Assembly (NCBI RefSeq): GCF_003589925.1
Contig: NZ_CP032382.1
Location: forward strand, 620,001-684,000
Origin: Chryseolinea soli
GTDB lineage: Bacteria > Bacteroidota > Bacteroidia > Cytophagales > Cyclobacteriaceae
DNA: 64,000 nt
Direction: 5' to 3'
The position numbers and the translations under genes were made by a program. Shown here in pieces: positions 25,870 to 34,430 of the stretch; position 1 is the stretch's first letter, and each line of letters begins with the position of its first letter. The notes under the pieces are model-generated. The model saw nothing but the letters and a program-made list of their open reading frames with translations. It ran no database searches and was not told the origin of the DNA.

Positions 25870-26382
25870 ATGAACATCAGCAAATATCTGGAGCGTGCAA
25901 AACGATCTTCGTTTCACCTGTGGGTGCTCAACCAAGGCCTGCTCCGCATGATCCCCTTCAACAAACCCCACGCTTTCACGGTCACGCACCTCGAAGATTA
26001 TCGCGTGCGGATCAGCATACCGTACAAGCGGAAAAATTTTAATCACATTCGCGGGCTTCATGCCTGCGCGCTGGCCACACTGTCGGAATACGCCACCGGC
26101 TTTCTGCTCATTTCACGCCTGGGCTTCGACACCTATCGCGTCATCATGCAGCGCCTGGAGATGGAGTATCACTACCAGGGCAAGATGGATGCGGTGGCCG
26201 ACTTCGCTTTGACGCCCGAGTGGATCGCCCAGAACATCACCGCCCCTCTCAACGGACAGGAGGCCGTTGTCGTTACCTGCGAAGTAAAAATTCACGATCT
26301 GGAGGGAAAACACCTCACCACGGGCAGGATCCACTGGCAAATCAAGAAGTGGGCGAGCGTGAAAACGAAGGTCGTCGCCTAG
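25870..26382 (+). CDS. DUF4442 hotdog-fold protein, thioesterase-like
   Basis: The 170-residue protein matches DUF4442, a hotdog-fold family related to acyl-CoA thioesterases (as in the C-terminal domain of YiiD). The conserved IPYKRKNFNHIRGLHACALATLSEYATG segment contains the likely active-site Asn/His region and the long hotdog helix. It is the first of a run of four rightward genes with tight or short spacing, ahead of an Mpo1-like protein, a GNAT-like protein and a glycosyltransferase. Acyl-CoA or acyl-ACP hydrolysis is the best guess, but no substrate is shown. Confidence 0.8.
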   Translation: MNISKYLERAKRSSFHLWVLNQGLLRMIPFNKPHAFTVTHLEDYRVRISIPYKRKNFNHIRGLHACALATLSEYATGFLLISRLGFDTYRVIMQRLEMEYHYQGKMDAVADFALTPEWIAQNITAPLNGQEAVVVTCEVKIHDLEGKHLTTGRIHWQIKKWASVKTKVVA

Positions 26383-26444
26383 CCTGCAATCGTTTGAAAA
26401 AACCTGGTAATCGCGTAAATTGCCTATAACCAAACCTGAAAGTT

Positions 26445-26924
26445 ATGCGCAAGATCGACCTGCTTTTCAACGAATACGGCGAAAGCCACCAGGATGCCAC
26501 CAACAAGGCCATTCACTGGATCTGCGTACCCCTGATCTTTTTTAGCGTGGTGGGGCTCATTGCCTCCATCCCTTCCCAGGCCGTGCAGTCGGTGCTGGGA
26601 CAGGGCAACCCGTATGCGAATTGGGCTGGGGTGAGCCTGGTGCTGGTGCTTCTGTATTATGTGACGCTTTCCATACCTTTGACCATTGGCATGGCCCTGT
26701 TTGGGTTGCTGTGCCTGTTCATGATCCGGTTAATTGTGAGCGTCGACATTGCGCCGCTGTGGATGGTGAGCCTGGTCACCTTCTTTGTGGCCTGGGTAGG
26801 TCAGTTCTACGGGCACAAGGTGGAAGGCAAAAAGCCCTCCTTTTTGAAAGACATACAATTCCTGCTCATCGGACCGGCGTGGCTCATGCATTTTATTTAT
26901 AAACGCCTAGGAATACCGTACTAA
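26445..26924 (+). CDS. Mpo1-like (DUF962) membrane protein
   Basis: A 159-residue protein of the YGL010w/Mpo1 family. Yeast Mpo1 is an iron-dependent dioxygenase that removes one carbon from 2-hydroxy fatty acids (alpha-oxidation). Family marks are present: FNEYGESHQDATNKAIHWICVPLIFFS at the start (two conserved His) and FFVAWVGQFYGHKVEGKKPSFLKDIQFLLIGPAWLM at the end (a further His). Four hydrophobic segments place it in the inner membrane. Its stop TAA (26922-26924) touches the TTG start of the next gene, so they are one operon. The role in this bacterium is inferred from the yeast protein only. Confidence 0.88.
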   Translation: MRKIDLLFNEYGESHQDATNKAIHWICVPLIFFSVVGLIASIPSQAVQSVLGQGNPYANWAGVSLVLVLLYYVTLSIPLTIGMALFGLLCLFMIRLIVSVDIAPLWMVSLVTFFVAWVGQFYGHKVEGKKPSFLKDIQFLLIGPAWLMHFIYKRLGIPY

Positions 26925-27863
26925 TTGGGAGACTACATTTTTCACAACGGACCGCTACCCGCAAACATCCGCCTCGATTTCGACGAATCGTTATTCAACA
27001 CCGCACCCTACCGGCTGCTGCAATCGCCGTCGGGCTGGCATTCCTTTTTTGTCATCCACGCAAAAGAAAAAACGGCGGTAGCGGGTATTCATTTTTACGT
27101 GGATGAAAATGTTGCACAAAGCCCGTTGCGCGCACCCTTTGGTTCGGTGGACTGTGCAGACGATCTGCCCTCCCAAGTTTTATTTGAATTTCTTCTGTTT
27201 GTCGAAGGGGAGATCAAGAAAGCAGGCGTTCAAAAGGTGGTGATCAAACATTCGCCCGCCGCCTATGCGCCCCGCCGCGAAGCCCTGCTTCAAACATTCC
27301 TCCTAAACCTTGGCTATCGCGCGGCCAACGCAGAGACGGGTGCGGTCATTCCCGTGGATGGAAAATTTGAAGAACACCTCGACCCTTGGGAAAAGCGGAA
27401 ACTCAAACAAGCCCTGGCCTCCGCCCTGCAATGCCGCCAGTTGACACCCGACAACCTGGACACGCTCTACCACTTCATACTGGCCAGCCGAAAACAAAAA
27501 GGCTATTCACTTTCCATGCCCCTGGAAGAGATCCGACGCGTGGCCGAAAGATTCCCCGAACGCTACCTTTTGTTTGGCGTGTACCAGGACGATCAACTCG
27601 TAGCAGCAGGAATTTCCATCGTGGTCAACGATCGCGTGTTGTATAATTTCTATTCGGCTCACGACAGCGCCTATGACCATCTCAGCCCGGTGGTATTCCT
27701 GATCGAAGGCCTGTATTCGTATTGTACGCTGTACAACCTCACGCTATTGGACCTGGGAACATCAGCTGTGGAAGGCAAGCCCAATTTCGGTTTGCTGGAT
27801 TTTAAAATGCGGTTGGGTGGCATCCCCACGCCAAAGCTTACCTTCGAGAAAACTTTCTCCTGA
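26925..27863 (+). CDS. GNAT-like (FemAB-type fold) acyltransferase
   Basis: 312 residues. The start is TTG at 26925, fixed because the stop of the previous gene lies in the same frame just before it and no other start exists in the first 200 residues. The C-terminal half (ERYLLFGVYQDDQLVAAGISIVVNDRVLYNFYSAHD) matches the acetyltransferase core with two tandem GNAT-like folds as in FemAB or BioF2-like proteins. The frame ends 1 base into the next ATG (ATGA at 27860-27863), so it is coupled to the glycosyltransferase. Acyl transfer to a sugar or lipid is likely; the substrate is unknown. Confidence 0.75.
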   Translation: MGDYIFHNGPLPANIRLDFDESLFNTAPYRLLQSPSGWHSFFVIHAKEKTAVAGIHFYVDENVAQSPLRAPFGSVDCADDLPSQVLFEFLLFVEGEIKKAGVQKVVIKHSPAAYAPRREALLQTFLLNLGYRAANAETGAVIPVDGKFEEHLDPWEKRKLKQALASALQCRQLTPDNLDTLYHFILASRKQKGYSLSMPLEEIRRVAERFPERYLLFGVYQDDQLVAAGISIVVNDRVLYNFYSAHDSAYDHLSPVVFLIEGLYSYCTLYNLTLLDLGTSAVEGKPNFGLLDFKMRLGGIPTPKLTFEKTFS

Positions 27864-28816
27864 TGGAACGGCCATTGGTTTCCATTGTCTGTCTTTGCTA
27901 CAACCACGCTGCCTATGTGGAAGAAGCCCTGAAGTCGGTCTTCGACCAAACCTACCCGAATGTTCAAATCATTGTTGTAGACGACGCCAGCACCGACAAC
28001 AGCGTTGACGTGATCCGCCGCACCATCGCCCCACATCCCAACGTCCAACTGCTGGCCCTCCCTCAAAACCTGGGCAACTGCAAAGCCTTCAACCAAGGCC
28101 TGCGCCTGGCCACCGGCGAATACATCGTCGATTTTGCCACCGACGATGTGATGCTCCCCGGGCGCGTCGAAAAACAAGTACAACTTTTCTCCCAACTCGA
28201 TCCGTCCTACGGCGTGATCTTCACCGACGCGAATTATATCGACCCCCGGGGCCAGGTGTTTCGCCAGCACTACGACTATCTTTTCGCCAAAAAATTGCTG
28301 ACGAATATTCCGCAAGGCGATGTCTATCGCGATGTGCTGAGCACCTATTTCATCGCATCTCCCACGATGCTGGTCCGCAAAAAAGTGTTTGACGAACTGC
28401 AGGGCTATGACGAAACACTGGCCTATGAAGATTTTGATTTTTGGGTGCGTTCGGCGCGTCACTATAAATACGCATTCCTCCCCGACCGGCTCACCCACAT
28501 CCGGCGCAAACACCAGTCGCTTTCTTCGGGATGGTACCGGCGGGGCGATCCGCAATTGCACTCGACCTACCTCGTCTGCCGGAAAGCGCAACACCTGAAC
28601 CGCGATGCCGGTGACCAACAGGCATTGTTAAAACGGGTACGATACGAGCTGCGGCAATCGGTATTTTCGGAGAACCATAAAGAGGCTAAACTTTTCTACG
28701 ACCTGCTCGCGGCCCTCGAACCGCCCTCGAAAGGCGACCGGCTCCTGCTGGGGCTGATGAAATCCAAATTACCGCTCGCGCAATTGCGCCTCTTCTATCA
28801 ACGGTGGCGCTACTAG
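27863..28816 (+). CDS. Glycosyltransferase family 2
   Basis: The 317-residue enzyme is a GT-A fold glycosyltransferase. It starts PLVSIVCLCYNHAAYVEEALKSV, has the UDP-sugar Asp pair in IIVVDDASTDNS, and carries the metal-binding acidic motif ATDDVM and a later YEDFDFWVRSARH acceptor/catalytic segment. A C-terminal helical region of about 90 residues ends the protein. It works in the cytoplasm or at the inner membrane on an envelope glycan, using an unknown nucleotide sugar. It overlaps the stop of the acyltransferase gene, so a sugar-plus-acyl modification pathway is plausible. It ends tail-to-tail with the PhyH gene (4-base overlap). Confidence 0.88.
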   Translation: MERPLVSIVCLCYNHAAYVEEALKSVFDQTYPNVQIIVVDDASTDNSVDVIRRTIAPHPNVQLLALPQNLGNCKAFNQGLRLATGEYIVDFATDDVMLPGRVEKQVQLFSQLDPSYGVIFTDANYIDPRGQVFRQHYDYLFAKKLLTNIPQGDVYRDVLSTYFIASPTMLVRKKVFDELQGYDETLAYEDFDFWVRSARHYKYAFLPDRLTHIRRKHQSLSSGWYRRGDPQLHSTYLVCRKAQHLNRDAGDQQALLKRVRYELRQSVFSENHKEAKLFYDLLAALEPPSKGDRLLLGLMKSKLPLAQLRLFYQRWRY

Positions 28817-29619
28817 CGTTTCCACAAACGCATTTCGATGGAGATCCGGGTTTGATCCAGGTTTAGGTTGATGGCCCCGCCATGGATGAGATAGGGCGAA
28901 AAGACAAGCACTTCATTCACCCCGGGATCGGGGCGCTTCACCTGGTAGGGACCGCGGATGTCGGTCACCCCCGGCACGTTAAACCGCACGCCATTGATCA
29001 CCGCTCCTTCGACTGTCTTTTCAATGCGAGACTCCGGCCAACGGTGGCTTCCCGGGACGAGAATGAGCGACGACTGCGCGTTGCTGCCGGCGATCGGGAT
29101 ATAGAGGTTGATGCAATCATCATAATCTTCCAGCCAAACATCGCGGTGCAGGGGATTGTTGTCGGCTTGCTGGGGACGGATCACACGAAAGTGAAAAATG
29201 GATTGGCCGTCAAACGGATTTTTTGCTTCTAACGACACCTGGCAAAGTTCCGAGATGCGATCCTCCACCATGCGCACCGGCACCGGGAAATCTTTTGTGG
29301 AGAGCAGCTTGGTCCTTTCTATGGCTTTTAAATGCGCGTCAAAATCGCTGACCTGGGTGTGATATTTTTCCAAATCAAAATCATCGTCCAAAGCCAGCCC
29401 GCCTTCACGCCAGCTTTTCAGCAACAACATGCGCGTGTTGTAGGTGAACGTAGAATAGGTTGCCGCGTCAAAAAGTGGTTCAATCGAAAAACCTGTGGCG
29501 CTCCACGGTGTTGCTGCTGTCAGGTTGACCGCTTCATTCAATAAGACGCGTTCTTCGCCCCAGGCGCGTGGACCGGTGATTTCATAGGAAAGGTCTGTGT
29601 TGTTTACGGTGTATTTCAT
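28813..29619 (-). CDS. PhyH-like Fe(II)/2-oxoglutarate dioxygenase
   Basis: The 268-residue protein resembles phytanoyl-CoA dioxygenase-type enzymes. The iron site would be His and Asp in LHRDVWLED, with the distal His in LIHGGAINLN, and the 2-oxoglutarate-binding Arg lies in TRISIEMRL near the end. It should hydroxylate a small molecule or lipid in the cytoplasm. The gene overlaps by 4 bases with the convergent glycosyltransferase, and 32 bases separate it from the stop of rsgA upstream on its own strand, so it may be the last gene of the waaA-rsgA transcript. Substrate unknown. Confidence 0.78.
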   Translation of the reverse strand: MKYTVNNTDLSYEITGPRAWGEERVLLNEAVNLTAATPWSATGFSIEPLFDAATYSTFTYNTRMLLLKSWREGGLALDDDFDLEKYHTQVSDFDAHLKAIERTKLLSTKDFPVPVRMVEDRISELCQVSLEAKNPFDGQSIFHFRVIRPQQADNNPLHRDVWLEDYDDCINLYIPIAGSNAQSSLILVPGSHRWPESRIEKTVEGAVINGVRFNVPGVTDIRGPYQVKRPDPGVNEVLVFSPYLIHGGAINLNLDQTRISIEMRLWKR

Positions 29620-29651
29620 TTTGCCTGCTGTTCTTGAGAAACAATCACGGC

Positions 29652-30569
29652 TTACCTCCGGTTATCTTGTCCCATCACCATGCTCAGATAATTTTCATAG
29701 CGGCTCAACGCGATCTTCCCCGCCCGTATCGCGTCGACCACAGCACATTGCGGTTCGTTCACGTGGATGCAGCGCGCACCGAATTTACACTCCAGCCGAA
29801 CCTCGCGCATCTCCGGGAAATAATCAGAGATCTCCTGGGCATTCATATCCACCAAACCCCATTCTTTTATGCCGGGGGTATCGATCACATACGTCTTCTC
29901 ATCGAGCGGGAACATTTCGGCAAACGTGGTGGTGTGGGTTCCTTTGGATGAAAAGTCGGACACGTCGCCGACGGTTTGTTTGATATGCGGGGCGATCTTG
30001 TTGAGCAAGGTTGACTTCCCCACGCCGGAGTGGCCGGCGATCAACGTCACTTTATCGCGAAGAATATCCCGGAGCACGTCCTGGTCTTCATGTAATGCCG
30101 AGATCGAAAAACAGGCGACACCAATGCCCATATACAATTCCATAAGTTCCTGCACGTTTTGCTTCCCCTCTTCATCCAGCATGTCTTTCTTGTTGAACAA
30201 GATCACTTGTGGAATACGAAACGATTCGGCGCTCACCAGGAAGCGGTCGATAAAGCCGAGCGATGTTCTGGGAAACGTCAACGTCACGACCAGCAGTGCC
30301 TGGTCCACGTTGGCCGCCAGCACGTGCGAGTGTCCCGTCTTCTTTACGGATTGCCGAAGGATGTGATTTTTGCGTTCGAGAATGGCGGTGATGGAGCCGA
30401 TGTTGTGTTCCAGGTCCACCGACACGCGGTCGCCCACAGCCACGGGGTTGGTTTCTTTGATGCCCTCCAACCGGATCTTGCCCCGCACCCTGCAGGTGTG
30501 TATTTTTCCATCGGGGGCAAGCACCTCGTAGAATGAACCGGTGGAGCGTAGGACCAGGCCTTCCATCAT
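29652..30569 (-). CDS. rsgA: Ribosome small-subunit GTPase RsgA
   Basis: RsgA (YjeQ) is a circularly permuted GTPase that helps late 30S subunit maturation. The order shows the permutation: an OB-fold N-terminus (STGSFYEVLAPDGKIHTCRVRGK), then G4 (FNKKD), then the Walker A GHSGVGKSTLLN and DTPGIKEWG, and a C-terminal zinc site ECKFGARCIHVNEPQC. I set the start at 30569 (MMEGLVLRSTG), the family start; it overlaps the waaA stop as ATGA. An in-frame ATG at 30587 would add MPNFTG. It works in the cytoplasm. Co-transcription with Kdo transferase is likely. Confidence 0.95.
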   Translation of the reverse strand: MMEGLVLRSTGSFYEVLAPDGKIHTCRVRGKIRLEGIKETNPVAVGDRVSVDLEHNIGSITAILERKNHILRQSVKKTGHSHVLAANVDQALLVVTLTFPRTSLGFIDRFLVSAESFRIPQVILFNKKDMLDEEGKQNVQELMELYMGIGVACFSISALHEDQDVLRDILRDKVTLIAGHSGVGKSTLLNKIAPHIKQTVGDVSDFSSKGTHTTTFAEMFPLDEKTYVIDTPGIKEWGLVDMNAQEISDYFPEMREVRLECKFGARCIHVNEPQCAVVDAIRAGKIALSRYENYLSMVMGQDNRR

Positions 30570-31801
30570 GCCAGTAAAGTTCGGCAATAGTGCATGATCT
30601 TTTCCGTAGCGCCCAGGTTTTCTTCCACGTAGAGCCGCGTCACCTCACACGCCAGCAAAAAAGTCTCAGGCGAGTTCAGCATCTCGTATTTGGCTTTCAG
30701 GTCCGTATAGTCGCGTACTTCGAACGCACCACCGCGGTTGATCAGGTCCACGGCCTCCTGGTATTTCTCATAGTCTTTGTTCCCAAAGAAGATGGGCACA
30801 CCGTAGCAGGCGGCCTCCAGGATGTTGTGCAGTCCCTTGCCGTAGGCACCACCAATAAAGGCGAATTCTCCATAGCGATACAATCGCGAAAGCATGCCGA
30901 TGTTGTCGATGATGAGCACCTGATAGTCTTCCAACGGCTTACCGGCCGCTTGCGAAAAACGAACGGACTTCACCTGTAAGGAGCTTTCCATCGCCGCCAT
31001 AAAGGTTTCGGTGATCTCGTGCGGGGCGATGATGAACTTGATCCGGTTTTCATTGATGAGGGGTGTGAGCACTTCGAAATCTTCCGGCCAGCAACTTCCC
31101 ACCACGAAGGTTTTCTGATCGCTTTTGAACTGCCGGGCGACCGGAATTTCACCGCCTTGCTTCACGATGGCATAGACCCGGTCGAACCGCGTGTCGCCCG
31201 CCACCGCGCAGGCATCAATACCAATGGATTTCAGCAAGTGCAACGACGTTTCGTTTTGTACAAAGAAGTAAGAGAAGTTCTTTAAGATGCCGCGATAAAA
31301 TCCGCCGTAAGGCTTAAAGAACATTTGTTCTTCGCGAAAGATCGACGATACGGATAGCAGCGGAATCTGGTGTTGTTTCAACGCCTTGGCATAATGATGC
31401 CAGAATTCATACTTTACAAATACGGCCAGCGTTGGCTTTACGATGGAAATGAATCGCTCCGCGTTTGCGGCCGAATCCCAGGGCAGATAACCGATAAAGT
31501 CGGCCTGGTCATAATTCTTGCGCACCTCATAGCCCGATGGTGAAAAGAAGGTGAGCAATATTTTTGTTTGCGGATATTCTTTTTTTATCGACTCGATGAG
31601 AGGCCGGCCCTGCTCGAATTCGCCCAGCGATGCACAGTGCACCCAAACCACCTTGGCGTGGTTTTGACGAAAGTAGTCGCCGAGTTTGGTAAAGACGTCT
31701 TTTCTTCCGGTTACAAATGCCCGGGCTTTGTTATGAAAAAGGGCGGCTATGTTATAGCCGGCGCGCATCACTAAAAGGACGAGATTATACAGTATGATCA
31801 T
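30566..31801 (-). CDS. waaA: 3-deoxy-D-manno-octulosonic acid transferase
   Basis: The 411-residue inner-membrane enzyme (WaaA/KdtA, GT30) adds Kdo from CMP-Kdo to lipid A precursor at the cytoplasmic face. It has an N-terminal membrane anchor (MIILYNLVLLVMRAGYNIAA), the catalytic Glu in HCASLGEFEQGRPLIE, and the CMP-binding segment FIGGAYGKGLHNILEAACYGVPIFFG near the C-terminus. Length fits the family. It lies far from the Kdo synthesis cluster at 52078-57098, which makes its substrate, so the pathway is split over at least two loci here. Confidence 0.95.
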   Translation of the reverse strand: MIILYNLVLLVMRAGYNIAALFHNKARAFVTGRKDVFTKLGDYFRQNHAKVVWVHCASLGEFEQGRPLIESIKKEYPQTKILLTFFSPSGYEVRKNYDQADFIGYLPWDSAANAERFISIVKPTLAVFVKYEFWHHYAKALKQHQIPLLSVSSIFREEQMFFKPYGGFYRGILKNFSYFFVQNETSLHLLKSIGIDACAVAGDTRFDRVYAIVKQGGEIPVARQFKSDQKTFVVGSCWPEDFEVLTPLINENRIKFIIAPHEITETFMAAMESSLQVKSVRFSQAAGKPLEDYQVLIIDNIGMLSRLYRYGEFAFIGGAYGKGLHNILEAACYGVPIFFGNKDYEKYQEAVDLINRGGAFEVRDYTDLKAKYEMLNSPETFLLACEVTRLYVEENLGATEKIMHYCRTLLA

Positions 31802-31926
31802 GCAGCATCAAAAATAGACAACTTGGGGAGAACCCAGACCATGGCGCGGCCAGAAGACACTTAAATTTCAACCCCAGGGCCCTCACTATCTATAAAATCT
31901 TTATTTTTAAATTTAAAAACCATCCT

Positions 31927-32955
31927 ATGAAGTTAATTGCACGCAAGAGCTTTCTTCTCGTACTGTCCATAAGCGTTTCTGTTTCCCTCTATGCCCAAAG
32001 CGAAACCGATATCGGCGACTATCTGAAGGCCGGCCCCGAAGATGCGGGCAAGCTCATGGGTGCCTATCTCTCGCCCATGATCACGGCTGCCTCCTATGGC
32101 TTCAACGGCGGCTGGTTCACCACTGCCAAAGCACACAAAACCTTGGGCTTCGACTTGGGGGTTTCGGTGAATGGCGTGTTCATTCCCTCTTCCAACAACT
32201 ACTTCCGGCCCTCCGAGCTGGGACTAAAAACCACGACCCTCGTCTCTCCCACCAGCGGCAACGCCCCGACCCTGGTAGGTCCCAAAGATGCCACGACCTA
32301 TGCCTCGACCTACGGAGGACAATCCGTCACCTTCAGTGGTCCCAAAGGCTTGGACTTCAAAGATAATTTCAAGATCAGCGGCGCCCTGGCCCCCACCGTT
32401 CAATTGGGTATCGGCATCGTGAAGAGCACCGACCTGAAGATCCGGTGGATGCCGGAAGTGAGTGCCGGCGACACCAAAGTGAAATACCTCGGCTTCGGCG
32501 TGTTGCACGACATCAAACAACACATCCCCGGGATCAAACATCTCCCCTTTGACCTTTCGGTGATGGTGGGCTACACCAACCTCAAAGGCAAAACCAACAT
32601 TGCCGGCTATGTGGCTTCGGGCGATGCCACCAAACCACAGGAGCTGCACTACAACATGAACGCCTGGCTGATGCAAGCCTTGATCTCGAAGAAGATCGCG
32701 ATGGTTACTTTTTATGGTGGATTGGGCTACAACGCCGTGAAGACCACGGCCGATGTGAAAGGCTCCTATGCATTCGTCCCCGTCACCCCGGTTACCCCGG
32801 CCAGTGTAGACCCGGTGGCCATGAGTTTCAAGAACAACAGCTTCCGCGCCACGGCCGGCATGCGTCTGAATCTTGGTCCCATCTATCTCTCGGGCGACTA
32901 TACCTTGCAAAAGTTTAGCACCGTTTCGGTAGGGCTAGGCGTCACGGTTCGCTAA
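31927..32955 (+). CDS. Outer-membrane beta-barrel-like protein (DUF6588-like)
   Basis: 342 residues with a signal peptide (MKLIARKSFLLVLSISVSVSLYAQ) and alternating polar-hydrophobic strands ending in FSTVSVGLGVTVR, a typical C-terminal strand of Bacteroidota outer-membrane proteins. The GAYLSPMITAASYGFNGGWFTTAKAHKTLGFDLGVS segment is common to a widespread family of unknown role that I recall as DUF6588. It stands alone, ahead of a convergent crotonase. No transport or enzyme motif is visible. Confidence 0.78.
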   Translation: MKLIARKSFLLVLSISVSVSLYAQSETDIGDYLKAGPEDAGKLMGAYLSPMITAASYGFNGGWFTTAKAHKTLGFDLGVSVNGVFIPSSNNYFRPSELGLKTTTLVSPTSGNAPTLVGPKDATTYASTYGGQSVTFSGPKGLDFKDNFKISGALAPTVQLGIGIVKSTDLKIRWMPEVSAGDTKVKYLGFGVLHDIKQHIPGIKHLPFDLSVMVGYTNLKGKTNIAGYVASGDATKPQELHYNMNAWLMQALISKKIAMVTFYGGLGYNAVKTTADVKGSYAFVPVTPVTPASVDPVAMSFKNNSFRATAGMRLNLGPIYLSGDYTLQKFSTVSVGLGVTVR

Positions 32956-32961
32956 GCGTTT

Positions 32962-33735
32962 TTATTTTCCTGTGTAGTTCGGTTTCCGTTTTTCGATGAA
33001 CGCCTTCATGCCCTCTTTTTGGTCGGCAGAGGCAAACGACAAGTAGAAGTTCTTGCGTTCGAACGCCAGGCCTTCATCCAGCAACGTTTCGAACGAACGG
33101 TTCACGGCTTCTTTCGCCAACTGCACGGCCACCGGCGACATGCGGGCAATTTCCTGGGCCAATGCCACCGCTTCTTTTAAATACATTTCAACCGGGACGA
33201 TCTTGTTGATCAGCCCGTGGGCCAGTGCTTCTTCTGCCGGCATAAAGCGCCCGGTCAAAATCAACTCCATGGCTTTGGCTTTGCCTACTGCCCGCGTGAG
33301 GCGTTGCGTGCCACCTGCTCCGGGCAGCGTGCCGATCTTGATCTCGGGCTGGCCAAAGGTGGCCGTTTCGGAAGCGACGATCATGTCGCAAGTCATGGCA
33401 AATTCACATCCTCCCCCCAGGGCAAAGCCAGACACTGCGGCGATGACCGGCTTCTTCGTTTTCCGGATCTGGTCCCACGTACTAAACTGGTCGATCAGCA
33501 ACATATCGATGGCCGACATATCGGCCATTTGTTTGATGTCGGCGCCGGCCGCGAAGGCCTGTTCGTTGCCCGTGATGATGATGGTTCTCACGTTCGCGTT
33601 GGCATCCAACAACTTCAACGCATCGCGCACTTCTTCCATGAGCTGGCGGTTGAGGGCGTTGAGTTCTTTGGGACGATTGAGTTGAATGAGGGCGACGGCG
33701 GGAGCGTATTGCTCGGTGACGATAATGAATTCCAT
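32962..33735 (-). CDS. Enoyl-CoA hydratase/isomerase family protein
   Basis: A crotonase of about 257 residues from the start MEFIIVTEQ at 33735, chosen because family N-termini begin this way; a start at 33756 would add MSETQPA. The oxyanion loops are AFAAGADIKQM and GFALGGGCEFAM, and the two catalytic glutamates fit CEFAMTCD and PEIKIGTLPGAGG, so it should be a true enoyl-CoA hydratase (beta-oxidation, short-chain). The gene stands alone in its operon. Six bases separate its stop from the stop of the convergent outer-membrane protein gene. Confidence 0.9.
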   Translation of the reverse strand: MEFIIVTEQYAPAVALIQLNRPKELNALNRQLMEEVRDALKLLDANANVRTIIITGNEQAFAAGADIKQMADMSAIDMLLIDQFSTWDQIRKTKKPVIAAVSGFALGGGCEFAMTCDMIVASETATFGQPEIKIGTLPGAGGTQRLTRAVGKAKAMELILTGRFMPAEEALAHGLINKIVPVEMYLKEAVALAQEIARMSPVAVQLAKEAVNRSFETLLDEGLAFERKNFYLSFASADQKEGMKAFIEKRKPNYTGK

Positions 33736-33785
33736 AGCGGGTTGTGTTTCAGACAAAGCTAAAAAGAATCCAGGCCCTAAAAATA

Positions 33786-33818
33786 GAAAAGCCTCCTCCT
33801 GAGCGAGAGGGGCTTTTC
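33786..33818 (-). terminator. Hairpin with T-rich tail upstream of the crotonase gene
   Basis: GAAAAGCC (33786-33793) pairs with GGCTTTTC (33811-33818). Read on the minus strand the stem is followed by TATTTTT, like an intrinsic terminator. It lies about 50 bases upstream of the leftward crotonase start and 130 bases from the divergent phosphatase gene, so it is not at the end of any gene; it may cut off antisense transcription or act as a leader attenuator. Confidence 0.55.
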
Positions 33819-33947
33819 AAATCAAAAGGTTACTTAAAAAGTATACTAATGCACCGATTAATAGCGCAGCCGTTTCTTTCGTAACCACCCGGGTGTTTAT
33901 TTTGGGATGATTTACTGAAATAACCGGTTTTTGTGCTGATTTTGACT

Positions 33948-34430
33948 ATGAATAAAGTAAAAGTACTTTTTGTTTGCCTGGGCAATATTTGCCGCTCGCC
34001 CCTGGCGGAAGCCATTTTCAAGGATAAGGTCCGCCGCCGGAACCTGGATCAGCATTTCCTGGTGGAATCGTGTGGCACGGCCAACTATCACATTGGCGAT
34101 ACGCCCGATCCCCGCACCATCGCCAACGCCAAAAAGAACGGCATTGCCATCGACCACCTGGGCCGGCAGTTCACCTCCAAAGACTTCCTGGATTTTGATC
34201 ACATCTTCGTGATGGACAGCAGCAACCATCAAAATGTGCTGCGCCTCTTGCAGGACCCGGCCCATCGCGACAAGGTGGCGATGATGCGCAACTTTGACCC
34301 TACTGCTCCGGGCGAGGATGTGCCGGACCCGTACTACGGGACCGAACGGCAGTTCCAGGAAGTATTCGAGATCCTGGACCGCTCCACCGAAAACCTGCTG
34401 ACGCACCTGGAGAAAAACCTGCCGGCCTAG
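33948..34430 (+). CDS. Low-molecular-weight protein-tyrosine phosphatase
   Basis: A 160-residue enzyme from the start MNKVKVLFVCLGNICRS. The P-loop C(X)5RS is Cys10 to Arg16, the general acid Asp lies in VPDPYYG near 125, and the full length matches the family (about 155 residues). The upstream codons MLILT from 33933 are less likely. These cytoplasmic enzymes remove phosphate from tyrosine in proteins such as envelope-polysaccharide kinases, or act on low-molecular-weight substrates. It overlaps by 4 bases with the convergent DUF4202 gene. Confidence 0.93.
   Translation: MNKVKVLFVCLGNICRSPLAEAIFKDKVRRRNLDQHFLVESCGTANYHIGDTPDPRTIANAKKNGIAIDHLGRQFTSKDFLDFDHIFVMDSSNHQNVLRLLQDPAHRDKVAMMRNFDPTAPGEDVPDPYYGTERQFQEVFEILDRSTENLLTHLEKNLPA

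Noticed and set aside
33830..34021. 63-codon minus-strand frame next to the phosphatase gene
   Set aside because: It overlaps the conserved N-terminus of the phosphatase and lacks any motif.
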